A DNA stretch of 64,000 bases, from assembly GCA_049698775.1 (NCBI GenBank), contig JBAVYM010000049.1, positions 1 through 64,000 on the forward strand. The letters are read 5' to 3'. This stretch comes from REEB76 sp049698775. GTDB lineage: Bacteria > Pseudomonadota > Gammaproteobacteria > Natronospirales > REEB76. The first letter of the stretch is position 1; each line of letters starts with the position of its first letter. The notes below the pieces were generated by a model, which saw only the letters and a program-made list of their open reading frames with translations, had not been told where the DNA came from and did not search any database. This document shows positions 1 to 8,842 of the stretch, one piece after another. The position numbers and the translations under genes are program-made.

Positions 1-139
1 TGCTACCTTCGCTTTGAACAGTGCCGTATGGTTCCGTCTTGACCGTTTCATGTCTCTACCTCCAAGCTATTAGGGTAGAGCCGCTAATCCACTTAAGCTA
101 CTGCCCAGTTTTTGGGGTCCACTTCAGTCCACAGGCAGC

Positions 140-625
140 ATTTACCCTCTTCACGGCGGCTGTGATTGCCGCACGATTCGCTACCGGCTGGAAACCGAGC
201 CGCTGTTCGTGCATTGCTGCCATTGCCGTTGGTGTCAGCGTGAAACCGGCTCCGCATTCGTGCTGAATGCACTGATCGAACCCGACCGGGTCACGCTGAT
301 TTCGGGCGAGCCCGAAATCGTGGACACTCCTTCCGCGAGCGGCAAAGGCCAGAAAATCGCGCGCTGTCCCAAGTGCCGGATCGCGGTGTGGAGTAATTAT
401 TCGGGCGCCGGCCCGGCATTCCGTTTTGTGCGCGTCGGCACACTGGATGAACCGGACCATCTGCCGCCCGACATTCACATCTTCACTTCATCCAAACAGC
501 CGTGGGTTATCTTGCCGCCCGGCATGCCAGCGGTTCCCGAGTACTACGACCGGAAGCAATATTGGCCGGCGGAAAGCCTGGCGCGTCGGGAAGAGCTATT
601 CGCCAGGCTTGCGGCACAACGCTGA
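140..625 (+). CDS. GFA-family (glutathione-dependent formaldehyde-activating enzyme-like) zinc protein, start codon unusual
   Basis: The reading frame encodes a GFA/CENP-V-like protein of about 161 residues. The first in-frame ATG is at 209, but the family's conserved N-terminal zinc-site segment (LHGGCDCRTIRYRL) is encoded upstream from 149, and the second cysteine motif (CCHCRWCQRETGSAF) follows at once. A third motif, CPKC, occurs mid-protein. The frame is open back to a stop at 71 and contains no ATG, GTG or TTG before 209. The ATT at 140 would give a family-like N-terminus (x-Y-P-L-H-G-G-C), so I place the start there tentatively. Either a rare ATT start is used or the start codon has been lost and the gene is decaying. 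The family binds zinc through cysteines and was named for a formaldehyde-glutathione reaction; the true substrate of most members is unknown. No neighbour helps to define its role. Confidence 0.65.
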   Translation: MYPLHGGCDCRTIRYRLETEPLFVHCCHCRWCQRETGSAFVLNALIEPDRVTLISGEPEIVDTPSASGKGQKIARCPKCRIAVWSNYSGAGPAFRFVRVGTLDEPDHLPPDIHIFTSSKQPWVILPPGMPAVPEYYDRKQYWPAESLARREELFARLAAQR

Positions 626-655
626 CGCAATCTGCTCGCAAGCCAGAGTAGATTC

Positions 656-895
656 CCCCGGCTAAAGCCGGGGTCCTTACCGTTACAGTTCCATGCGGAA
701 CTGACCTGAATCCTGACAGACGCCAGGGTTCAGGAACCGGCGGCGATAATTATCGCCGCCGAGCTCATTCACCCACGGGTAAACCCGTGGTGCTCTGTCT
801 TCGACCGCATAGACATAATGGACTATTCAGTTTCGTTACACCGGCGAAAGCCGGTGTCCGGGTTCAAATCACTGGATTCCGGCTTTCGCCGGAAT
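656..895. repeat. Cluster of five REP-like inverted repeats in the gene-free stretch 626-932
   Basis: This 307-base stretch has no convincing gene but contains five hairpins: 656-673 (CCCCGGCTAAAGCCGGGG), 739-760 (a perfect 22-bp palindrome with GGCGGCGATAA as its left arm), 773-790 (CCACGGGTAAACCCGTGG), 838-857 (ACACCGGCGAAAGCCGGTGT) and 876-895 (ATTCCGGCTTTCGCCGGAAT). The last two share the core CCGGC-GAAA/TTTC-GCCGG in opposite orientation, as in paired REP/BIME elements. The stretch lies between the end of the GFA gene and the end of parE, so it may also stop transcription from both sides. Confidence 0.8.
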
Positions 896-932
896 GATGA
901 AGGAAGCCCAGACCCCCGAAGATCAAAAATCG

Positions 933-2819
933 TTACACTTCCGCCAGATTGCCTTTCTTCTCCAACCATTCTTTACGGTCCGGTGCGCGCTTCTTGGCGA
1001 GCAGCATGTCCATGAGCTTGTCAGTGTTGTCTTTCGCATCAATGGTGAGTTGCACGAGGCGGCGCGTATCCGGCGCGATGGTGGTCTCGCGCAACTGCAC
1101 AGGGCTCATTTCACCCAGGCCCTTGAAGCGTGTGACGCTGATCTTGCCTTTCTGCTTCTCTGCGGCGATGCGATCCAGGATGCCTTTGCGTTCCGCTTCG
1201 TCCAGGGCGTAGTAAACATTTTTGCCCGCGTCTATACGGAACAATGGTGGCATGCACACGAACACATGGCCATGCTGCACCAGCGGGCGGAAATGCCTGA
1301 GAAACAGTGCGCACAACAGCGTCGCAATATGCAGGCCGTCGGAATCCGCATCCGCCAGGATGCAGACCTTGTGGTAACGTAAACCATCGAGATTACTGGA
1401 ACCCGGCTCCACACCGAGCGCGATGCTGATGTCGTGGACTTCCTGGGAAGCCAGCACTTCGGCCGCGTCCACTTCCCAGGTGTTCAGAATCTTGCCACGC
1501 AGGGGCAGGATAGCCTGGAATTCCCGGTCGCGCGCCTGCTTGGCGGAGCCGCCGGCAGAATCGCCTTCCACCAGGAACAACTCGGAGCGTTCCGGTTCGC
1601 CGCTGGTGCAGTCTGCGAGTTTTCCCGGCAGCGCCGGGCCGCTGGTGATTTTCTTGCGCACCACCTGCTTGCTGAGTTTCAAGCGCTGCTGGGCATTCTC
1701 GATGGCGAGCTGAGCGATCTGCTCGCCCGCTTCCGTACGCTGGTTGAGCCAGAGTGCGAGTGAATCCTTGATGATGCCGGAAACGAAGGCCGCAGATTCG
1801 CGCGATGACAGGCGTTCCTTGGTCTGGCCCGAGAACTGCGGGTCGCTCATCTTCACCGACAACACATAGGCGGCGCGGTCGCAGATGTCCTCGGGCGCGA
1901 GCTTCACGCCGCGTGGCACCAGATTGCGGAACTCGCAGAATTCGCGTACCGCTTCCGTAAGCCCGGTGCGCAGGCCGTTCACATGCGTGCCGCCCTGTAC
2001 TGTTGGAATCAGGTTCACATAACTCTCAGCGAACACTTCACCGCTATCCGGCAGCCAGGCCACCGCCCAGTCGGCGGCTTCCTTATCCGCCTCCAGGCTG
2101 CCGGTGAACGGCTCGGCGGGAACGAACTCACGGCCTTCCAGGGATTCAATCAGGTAATCCTTGAGACCGCCGTGGTACTGCCACTCCTCCTTCTCCAGAG
2201 TCTGTTCGTTGATGAACTTGACGGTTAGACCGGGGCACAGCACCGCCTTGGCGCGCAGTACGTGCTTGAGTTTGGGGATGGAGAATTTCGGCGAATCGAA
2301 ATACTTCGGATCCGCCCAGAAGCGCAGCCGCGTGCCGGTATTGGCACGTCCCACCTCGCCCTGCTCTTCCAGTTTGCCGACGCGCTTGCCATCCTTGAAA
2401 GCCATGTGGTAATTCCGGCCGTTCCTGCGCACCCAAACCTCAAGCTTGCTCGAGAGTGCGTTCACAACTGACACACCGACGCCGTGCAGGCCGCCCGAGA
2501 AACGGTAATTCTTGTCGGAGAACTTGGCGCCAGCGTGCAGACGCGTCAGGATCAGCTCCACGCCGGTGAGCTTTTCCCTGGGATGGATGTCCACCGGCAT
2601 GCCTCGACCGTCGTCGTTGGCCGACAGCGAGCCGTCTTTGTGGACAATCACCTCTATTTTTTTGGCGAAGCCGGCGATAGCTTCGTCCACGGAGTTGTCT
2701 ATGACTTCCTGGGCGAGGTGATTGGGACGGCTGGTGTCGGTGTACATGCCCGGCCGCCTGCGCACCGGATCGAGGCCCGAGAGGACCTCGATATCGGCGG
2801 CATCGTACTTGGCGCTCAT
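933..2819 (-). CDS. parE: DNA topoisomerase IV subunit B
   Basis: ParE is the ATPase subunit of topoisomerase IV, which separates linked daughter chromosomes together with ParC. The 628-residue product matches the usual ParE length of about 630 and is much shorter than GyrB of gammaproteobacteria. The GHKL ATPase site is visible: E38 and N42 in the HLAQEVIDNSVDEA segment, the DDGRGMP motif and GLHGVGVSVVNALS. The TOPRIM domain follows with LVEGDSAGGSAKQ and DADSDG. I chose the ATG at 2819 (MSAKYDAADIEVL) because the upstream extension to 2993 is not ParE-like. parC is not in the window. parE is transcribed in the same direction as the DUF3501 gene 85 bases upstream. Confidence 0.95.
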   Translation of the reverse strand: MSAKYDAADIEVLSGLDPVRRRPGMYTDTSRPNHLAQEVIDNSVDEAIAGFAKKIEVIVHKDGSLSANDDGRGMPVDIHPREKLTGVELILTRLHAGAKFSDKNYRFSGGLHGVGVSVVNALSSKLEVWVRRNGRNYHMAFKDGKRVGKLEEQGEVGRANTGTRLRFWADPKYFDSPKFSIPKLKHVLRAKAVLCPGLTVKFINEQTLEKEEWQYHGGLKDYLIESLEGREFVPAEPFTGSLEADKEAADWAVAWLPDSGEVFAESYVNLIPTVQGGTHVNGLRTGLTEAVREFCEFRNLVPRGVKLAPEDICDRAAYVLSVKMSDPQFSGQTKERLSSRESAAFVSGIIKDSLALWLNQRTEAGEQIAQLAIENAQQRLKLSKQVVRKKITSGPALPGKLADCTSGEPERSELFLVEGDSAGGSAKQARDREFQAILPLRGKILNTWEVDAAEVLASQEVHDISIALGVEPGSSNLDGLRYHKVCILADADSDGLHIATLLCALFLRHFRPLVQHGHVFVCMPPLFRIDAGKNVYYALDEAERKGILDRIAAEKQKGKISVTRFKGLGEMSPVQLRETTIAPDTRRLVQLTIDAKDNTDKLMDMLLAKKRAPDRKEWLEKKGNLAEV

Positions 2820-2904
2820 ATTTTCCGGCTGATTCGCTTTGTATGGGCTCACGAGCCCGTCTGCCGGGATTTTAACCTGATTCGGGGAAAGTCTCGCGTG
2901 AAAT

Positions 2905-3489
2905 TCAGGCGAGATCGGCCAGCAACGCCTTACGCAAGGAATCCGCAACCGGTTCGACGCGGTGATTGTAATTAGCGTGATCCACGCCGGCATTCAGCGC
3001 GGCGCCATCCTTGAGTGTCTTGACCATATCGCGCGCAAGCTCAAAACGCAGGAAATGCACCGAGGAAGTCTTGTCGGCAGTTTCCCGTTCCATGTCCTCG
3101 TCGGCGATGGCCTTGACCTTCGCGTACCCCGCCACCTGCATCCAGGTTTCGTCCTCGATGCCGATGAAGCGCGCCAATGCCGTTTGACGTTCGGCGATGT
3201 CCTCGAATTCAATCATCATGGTGGCTTTCCAGTTGCTGCCGTCGGGAATCAGGGCATTGTAAGTATCCAGTTCCTCCCGGATGCCTTCGGATTCAAAGAT
3301 GCGCTCGGCACGCAGCATTTCCTGCACCTGGTATTGCATGGTCAGACGGTCCTCGAACAGCACGCGCAGGTGCGGGCCAATTTGCAGGCTGCGAATCTTC
3401 TTGTGCGCCATGACCTGCTTGCGGAAGTCATCGCGCTTCTGTGCGTAGTCTTCCAGACCCCAGAGGTCTTGGCGGGTCAGTTTTTGCAT
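2905..3489 (-). CDS. DUF3501 family protein
   Basis: The 194-residue protein begins MQKLTRQDLWGLEDYAQKR and matches the DUF3501 family, whose biochemical function is unknown. It is soluble, with no signal peptide or membrane segment, and is rich in charged residues. The longer open frame up to 3708 is discarded because its extra N-terminus runs through a CCTCTCCC repeat and the end of the upstream gene. It lies third in a minus-strand unit with a rubrerythrin and a CCG-domain iron-sulfur protein. That linkage suggests a role in peroxide or redox stress, which is inference. Confidence 0.85.
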   Translation of the reverse strand: MQKLTRQDLWGLEDYAQKRDDFRKQVMAHKKIRSLQIGPHLRVLFEDRLTMQYQVQEMLRAERIFESEGIREELDTYNALIPDGSNWKATMMIEFEDIAERQTALARFIGIEDETWMQVAGYAKVKAIADEDMERETADKTSSVHFLRFELARDMVKTLKDGAALNAGVDHANYNHRVEPVADSLRKALLADLA

Positions 3490-3508
3490 GCGTACTCCGG
3501 AATTTCTT

Positions 3509-3545
3509 CCCCTCTCCCCCTTGTGGGAGAGGGTAGGGTGAGGGG
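3509..3545. repeat. CCCTCTCCC-type intergenic inverted repeat
   Basis: CCCCTCTCCCCC, then TTGT, then GGGAGAGGG, then TAGGGTGAGGGG, forms a hairpin. It starts 8 bases beyond the stop of the iron-sulfur protein gene on the minus strand. Related CCTCACCCC-type elements occur at 15380-15418 and 16565-16634, also touching stop codons of minus-strand genes. A dispersed repeat with possible attenuator or mRNA 3'-end protection function is likely. Confidence 0.7.
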
Positions 3546-3553
3546 TTGATGAT

Positions 3554-4882
3554 TCAGATGCCGTAAGCCAGGCGCAGCAGTTGCAACGGCAATTCCGGTT
3601 CGCGGTGATCGGGCAGGCCGTTCTGAATCTGTTCCGCAGCCATGGGGCAGTCGCTGATGTAATGGTCGCAGCCGGAATGCTCAACCCGCTCCATGACGGG
3701 CTTGCCAATCTTCATGGAGATTTCGTGGAATTCACTTTTGACGGCATAGGTGCCGTTGTGACCGGAACAACGCTCGATGGCTTCAACTTTTGTGTCAGGA
3801 ACAAGCTCCAGAGTTTCCTTGGTCTTGAGGCCGATATTCTGCACGCGCTGATGGCAAGGCACGTGATAGGAAATCTTACCCAGGGATTGCTTGAAATCGG
3901 TTTTCAGCTTGCCCGCCTTGTGGCGCAGCATCAGGTATTCGAACGGATCGTAGATATTGTCCTTGACTTTCTTGACTTCCGCATCGTCCGGAAACATCAG
4001 CGGCAATTCCTGCTTGTACATGAGCACGCAGGATGGGATCGGCGCCACGATGTCCCAGCCCTCGTCCACCAGCTTCGCCAGCATGGGAATGTTCTGTTCC
4101 TTGTTGTTCCTGATGGTTTCGAAATCGCCTAATTCAAGTTTTGGCATGCCGCAGCAGCGTTCCTGCGACGTGAGGCGGACGGGAATGCCGTTGTGCTCGA
4201 ACACCGCCACGAGGTTCGTGACCATATCGGGTTGGTTGTGATTGCCATAGCACGTGAGGAAAATCGCTACCTTGCCGCGGGTGCCCTCCGTCGGCTCCGG
4301 TGTGGATGAAAGAGGCGCATGTTGCTTGAGGCGCTTGCGGGCCGTGTCGCTGTGGAAACGTGGCACCACCGCGTCCGGATGCACGCCGAAGGTCATGCCC
4401 AGCAATTTGCGCGCCACGCCATTGTGATTTACAGCATTCACGGTCTGCACCACGATGGGGATGCCGGCAAACTTGCCGAGCTTGTCGGGCGCTGAAAGTA
4501 TCTTGTCGCGGAAACCGGCACCGTGATGTTTGAACTTGTAGGCCTTGGCGCGCAGCATCAGGTGCGGGAAATCCACGTTCCAGGGATGTGGCGGAACGTA
4601 CGGGCACTTGGTCATGAAGCACAGATCACACAAATAACAGTGATCCACCACGTCCCAATAAACCTTCTTGTCAACCGCGGTGATTTCGCCGCTGGCGGTG
4701 GCGTCCACCGCGTCGAACAGCGTCGGAAAGGAATTGCACAAGCTAAAACAGCGCCGGCAGCCGGCGCAGATGTCGAACACCCGCTCCATCTCTCCAAGCA
4801 GGGACTCCTCCTTCCAGAAGTCCTCGCTCTGCCAGTCAAGCGGATGCCGGTTGGGCGCCTTCAGACCGCCTTCTTGTGCCAT
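3554..4882 (-). CDS. Heterodisulfide reductase/GlpC-like iron-sulfur oxidoreductase
   Basis: This 442-residue protein has an N-terminal bipartite ferredoxin region with two four-cysteine clusters (CAGCRRCFSLCNSFP and CYLCDLCFMTKCPYVPP, about residues 38-95). Two CCG-type cysteine-rich domains follow (CYGN...CCGMPK and CHQR...CSGH...GCDHYISDCP, about residues 210-425). This matches the GlpC/HdrD-like family that passes electrons through 4Fe-4S clusters. No membrane segment is seen, so a peripheral or cytoplasmic location is likely. A GGGAG ribosome site precedes the ATG at 4882. The gene follows rubrerythrin after 76 bases and precedes DUF3501. I infer that it feeds electrons to the rubrerythrin, but the partner is not proven by sequence. 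Confidence 0.85.
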   Translation of the reverse strand: MAQEGGLKAPNRHPLDWQSEDFWKEESLLGEMERVFDICAGCRRCFSLCNSFPTLFDAVDATASGEITAVDKKVYWDVVDHCYLCDLCFMTKCPYVPPHPWNVDFPHLMLRAKAYKFKHHGAGFRDKILSAPDKLGKFAGIPIVVQTVNAVNHNGVARKLLGMTFGVHPDAVVPRFHSDTARKRLKQHAPLSSTPEPTEGTRGKVAIFLTCYGNHNQPDMVTNLVAVFEHNGIPVRLTSQERCCGMPKLELGDFETIRNNKEQNIPMLAKLVDEGWDIVAPIPSCVLMYKQELPLMFPDDAEVKKVKDNIYDPFEYLMLRHKAGKLKTDFKQSLGKISYHVPCHQRVQNIGLKTKETLELVPDTKVEAIERCSGHNGTYAVKSEFHEISMKIGKPVMERVEHSGCDHYISDCPMAAEQIQNGLPDHREPELPLQLLRLAYGI

Positions 4883-4922
4883 GCAAATCTCCCTTGCCTT
4901 TTACACAGGTCAAACAAAACCG

Positions 4923-4940
4923 GGGGCGCTGCGGCGCCCC
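4923..4940 (-). terminator. GC hairpin between rubrerythrin and iron-sulfur protein genes (possible attenuator)
   Basis: GGGGCGC-TGCG-GCGCCCC is a perfect 7-bp stem 18 bases after the rubrerythrin stop. No U-run follows, so it is more likely a partial terminator or an mRNA-stabilising hairpin that sets rubrerythrin expression above the downstream genes. Confidence 0.5.
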
Positions 4941-4958
4941 TGATTTCATCAAGGCGGA

Positions 4959-5381
4959 TTACTTGCCGAGCGTGTCGAGCGCTTTCTGGAAGCGGTTGGC
5001 GTGGGAACGCTCCGCCTTGGCGAGCGTCTCGAACCAGTCGGCAATTTCACTGAAGCCTTCGGTGCGTGCCGCCTTGGCCATGCCGGGGTACATATCGGTG
5101 TATTCATGGGTTTCACCGGCGACGGCGGACTTGAGATTGTCACCAGTGGGTCCGATGGGAAGCCCGGTGACCGGATCGCCGACGGCTTCGAGATATTCCA
5201 GATGCCCATGGGCATGGCCAGTCTCGCCTTCCGCGGTGGAGCGGAACACGGCAGACACGTCGTTGTAGCCTTCCACGTCGGCCTTGGCGGCGAAGTACAG
5301 ATAACGACGGTTGGCCTGGGATTCGCCGGCGAAAGCGTATTTGAGGTTTTCCTCGGTTTTGCTGCCTTTGAGCTTGCTCAT
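4959..5381 (-). CDS. Rubrerythrin-like ferritin-family diiron protein (no rubredoxin domain)
   Basis: Rubrerythrins reduce hydrogen peroxide at a diiron site in a four-helix bundle. The 140-residue product starts MSKLKGSKTEENL and shows the carboxylate and histidine ligands of the fold: AFAGESQANRRY, STAEGETGHAHGH, VAGETHEYTDMY and LAKAERSHANRF. It stops after the bundle with no C-terminal CxxC rubredoxin domain, so electrons must come from a separate protein; the iron-sulfur protein encoded next is the obvious candidate. The ATG at 5381 has a strong GGAGG site 8 bases upstream, so the extension to 5702 is rejected. A palindrome overlaps the likely promoter (see 5437-5465). Confidence 0.9.
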   Translation of the reverse strand: MSKLKGSKTEENLKYAFAGESQANRRYLYFAAKADVEGYNDVSAVFRSTAEGETGHAHGHLEYLEAVGDPVTGLPIGPTGDNLKSAVAGETHEYTDMYPGMAKAARTEGFSEIADWFETLAKAERSHANRFQKALDTLGK

Positions 5382-5436
5382 GTGATTTCCTCCAGAGTGC
5401 GTAGCAGAATCAGGTACCGGAGCGTGTCCGGCCATA

Positions 5437-5465
5437 CTTAGACTGAGTCTAAATCGTGCGGTCAA
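5437..5465 (-). promoter_or_regulatory. Putative rubrerythrin operon promoter with palindromic operator
   Basis: On the minus strand a TTGACC -35 box (5465-5460) is followed after 17 bases by TCTAAG (5442-5437). Overlapping the spacer and -10 is a perfect 15-base palindrome TTAGACT-C-AGTCTAA (5438-5452). The position fits a repressor operator, plausibly redox-responsive given the operon, but the regulator is unknown. Confidence 0.5.
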
Positions 5466-5562
5466 TTTAGCCCTCGGTCTCATCCATGTCAACCTGTAAT
5501 CCGGACGCGTTGACCAAGCCGCAGGCGGCGTGTAATTTGCCCGCGCCCCCGAGGAGAGCACC

Positions 5563-5808
5563 GTGACCAAATCCGCCAAGCCAGAAGCACTCGATTTTGA
5601 AGCTGCGTTGAAAGAGTTGGAAAAGATCGTTGCCACGCTCGAAAAGGGCGATCTCAGCCTGGATGCGGCGCTCAAACATTTCGAGCGCGGCATCACCCTC
5701 ACCCGCCAGTGTCAGACGGCCCTGAAACAGGCGGAACTCAAGGTGGAAATGCTGGTGGAAAAGGACGGCCAAGCCAAGCTCACGGCGTTTGAAGCCGAAG
5801 ACGAATAA
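5563..5808 (+). CDS. xseB: Exodeoxyribonuclease VII small subunit
   Basis: The 81-residue product (DFEAALKELEKIVATLEKGD, then SLDAALKHFERG) is a typical XseB, a short helical subunit that assembles on XseA to degrade single-stranded DNA. It begins with GTG at 5563, with GAGGAG 6 bases upstream. The stop is 3 bases before ispA, and the xseB-ispA-dxs order is standard in gammaproteobacteria. The large subunit xseA is far away at 59611. Confidence 0.93.
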   Translation: MTKSAKPEALDFEAALKELEKIVATLEKGDLSLDAALKHFERGITLTRQCQTALKQAELKVEMLVEKDGQAKLTAFEAEDE

Positions 5809-5811
5809 TCC

Positions 5812-6705
<894 letters not shown>

Positions 6706-6777
6706 GTTGAAGGCACGGGTGTAAAGCTCGGATAATGAAGTCCGCTGGATCCAGGACTCGCCGATTCCCGCAACATC

Positions 6778-8679
6778 ATGAACGATCTCTCCCACTATCC
6801 CTTGCTAGCACAGATTAATTCGCCCGAAGATCTGCGGGCTCTGCCGGAAGCTGACCTGAAACAGGTGGCGGACGAATTGCGTGCGTTTCTGATCGAGACC
6901 GTCAGCAACGCGGGCGGACATTTCGCCGCCGGACTGGGTGTCGTGGAACTCACGGTCGCGATGCACTATGTGTTCAAGACCCCGTATGACCGACTGGTCT
7001 GGGACGTGGGCCACCAGGCCTATCCACACAAGGTACTCACCGGCCGACGCGACCGGCTTGCCACCATCCGCAAATGGAAAGGTCTGGCGCCGTTTCCGCG
7101 GCGTGCCGAAAGCGAGTACGACACCTTCGGCGTGGGTCATTCCAGCACCAGCATCAGCGCGGCTTTGGGAATGGCGCTGGCGGCCAAACACAAAGGCGAG
7201 GATCGCCGCGTCGTGGCACTTATCGGCGACGGCGCCATGACCGCCGGCATGGCCTTCGAAGCGCTGAATCACGCCGGCAGCCTGGATGCGAACCTGCTGG
7301 TGATACTGAATGACAACGACATGTCCATCTCCGGCAACGTGGGTGCGTTGTCGAATTATTTTGCAAAAGTATTATCCGGGCGCGTGTATTCCCACATCCG
7401 CGAAGGCGGCAAGAAGGCACTATCCATCATGCCGCCAGTGCGCGAGCTGGCGCGGCGTTCCGAGGAATTCATGAAAGGCATGGTGGCGCCCGGCACGCTG
7501 TTCGAGGAACTGGGTTTCAACTACATCGGTCCGGTGGATGGCCACGATCTCTACACGCTGCTGAAAACCCTGCGTAACATGCGCGCGCTCAAGGGGCCGC
7601 AGTTCCTGCACGTGGTGACGCGCAAGGGCAAGGGCTACGCACCGGCGGAAGAAGATCCGATCAAATGGCACGGTCCCGCCGCGTTCGATGCTAGCACCGG
7701 CCATATCCAGGAGAAACCGGCCACGAGTCCAACTTATTCCGAAGTATTCGGCGAGTGGCTGTGTGACATGGCTGAACAGGAACCGCGGTTGATGGCCATT
7801 ACTCCCGCCATGCGCGAGGGCTCGGGATTGGTTGAGTACGCCAAGCGCTTTCCGGGCCGATACTTCGACGTGGGCATAGCCGAACAGCACGCGGTGACGC
7901 TGGCCGCCGGTCTCGCCTGTGAGGGCCTCAAGCCCGTGGTGGCGATTTATTCCACGTTTCTGCAGCGCGCTTACGATCAACTGGTGCACGACGTGGCGCT
8001 GCAGAATCTGCCGGTATTGTTCGCGCTCGATCGCGCGGGTCTGGTCGGTCCCGACGGCCCCACTCATGCGGGCAGTTTCGATCTGACGTACATGCGCTGC
8101 CTGCCCAATCTGGTGCTCATGGCTCCGGCCGACGAAAATGAATGCCGGCAGATGCTCTATACCGGCATGACCTTGAACCAGCCCGCGGCGGTGCGTTACC
8201 CACGCGGCCGCGGCCCGGGCGTGAAGATCGAAAAGAAAATGACCGCGCTGCCCATCGGCAAGGCAGAGCTACGCCGGCACGGAAAGAAAATCGCGCTGCT
8301 GGCCTTTGGCGCAATGGTGGAAATGGCGCGTGCCACCGCGGAGGCGCTGGATGCCACCTTGGTCAACATGCGTTTCGTGAAGCCGCTGGATGAGGCGCTG
8401 CTACTCGCACTGGCCGCCAAGCACGACTCCCTCGTCACTATCGAAGACAACGCGGTGGCCGGCGGCGCTGGCAGCGCCGTCAATGAACTCCTGATTGCGC
8501 ACGATCTGCGCACGGCCATTCTCAATCTCGGCATTCCGGATCATTTCGTGGAACACGGCTCGCGGGAGGATTGTCTCAAGGAGGTCAAGCTGGATGCGGC
8601 AGGCATCCGCCAGTCGGTGGATGCCTGGCTGCTGGCACACAAACGCCAAGACCGCCGGTCGCGCACCGCCGGTCATTGA
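6778..8679 (+). CDS. dxs: 1-deoxy-D-xylulose-5-phosphate synthase
   Basis: DXS joins pyruvate and glyceraldehyde 3-phosphate with thiamine diphosphate, the first step of the MEP pathway. The 633-residue protein shows the thiamine-binding motif GDGAMTAGMAFEALNHAG ending in NDNDMSIS, the N-terminal DVGHQAYPHKVLTGR and the transketolase pyrimidine domain with DVGIAEQHAVTLAAGLA. The length is usual (about 620-640). The ATG at 6778 has only a weak ribosome site. The 72-base gap from ispA contains no obvious terminator, so co-transcription is likely. Confidence 0.95.
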   Translation: MNDLSHYPLLAQINSPEDLRALPEADLKQVADELRAFLIETVSNAGGHFAAGLGVVELTVAMHYVFKTPYDRLVWDVGHQAYPHKVLTGRRDRLATIRKWKGLAPFPRRAESEYDTFGVGHSSTSISAALGMALAAKHKGEDRRVVALIGDGAMTAGMAFEALNHAGSLDANLLVILNDNDMSISGNVGALSNYFAKVLSGRVYSHIREGGKKALSIMPPVRELARRSEEFMKGMVAPGTLFEELGFNYIGPVDGHDLYTLLKTLRNMRALKGPQFLHVVTRKGKGYAPAEEDPIKWHGPAAFDASTGHIQEKPATSPTYSEVFGEWLCDMAEQEPRLMAITPAMREGSGLVEYAKRFPGRYFDVGIAEQHAVTLAAGLACEGLKPVVAIYSTFLQRAYDQLVHDVALQNLPVLFALDRAGLVGPDGPTHAGSFDLTYMRCLPNLVLMAPADENECRQMLYTGMTLNQPAAVRYPRGRGPGVKIEKKMTALPIGKAELRRHGKKIALLAFGAMVEMARATAEALDATLVNMRFVKPLDEALLLALAAKHDSLVTIEDNAVAGGAGSAVNELLIAHDLRTAILNLGIPDHFVEHGSREDCLKEVKLDAAGIRQSVDAWLLAHKRQDRRSRTAGH

Positions 8680-8842
8680 ACGGTGGACTTTTCCCGGACC
8701 CTGAGTATCCTAGCCGGGTAGTGCAATACACCGTCCGTGCGCCGCTGCTCGCGGCTGTCAGTGGAAACCCCCGGTTCCGCCCCCATACTATCCGTCGGAA
8801 ATTCCAGCCCGGTTTCGAGAACGCCAGATAGAGGATTTGGAC

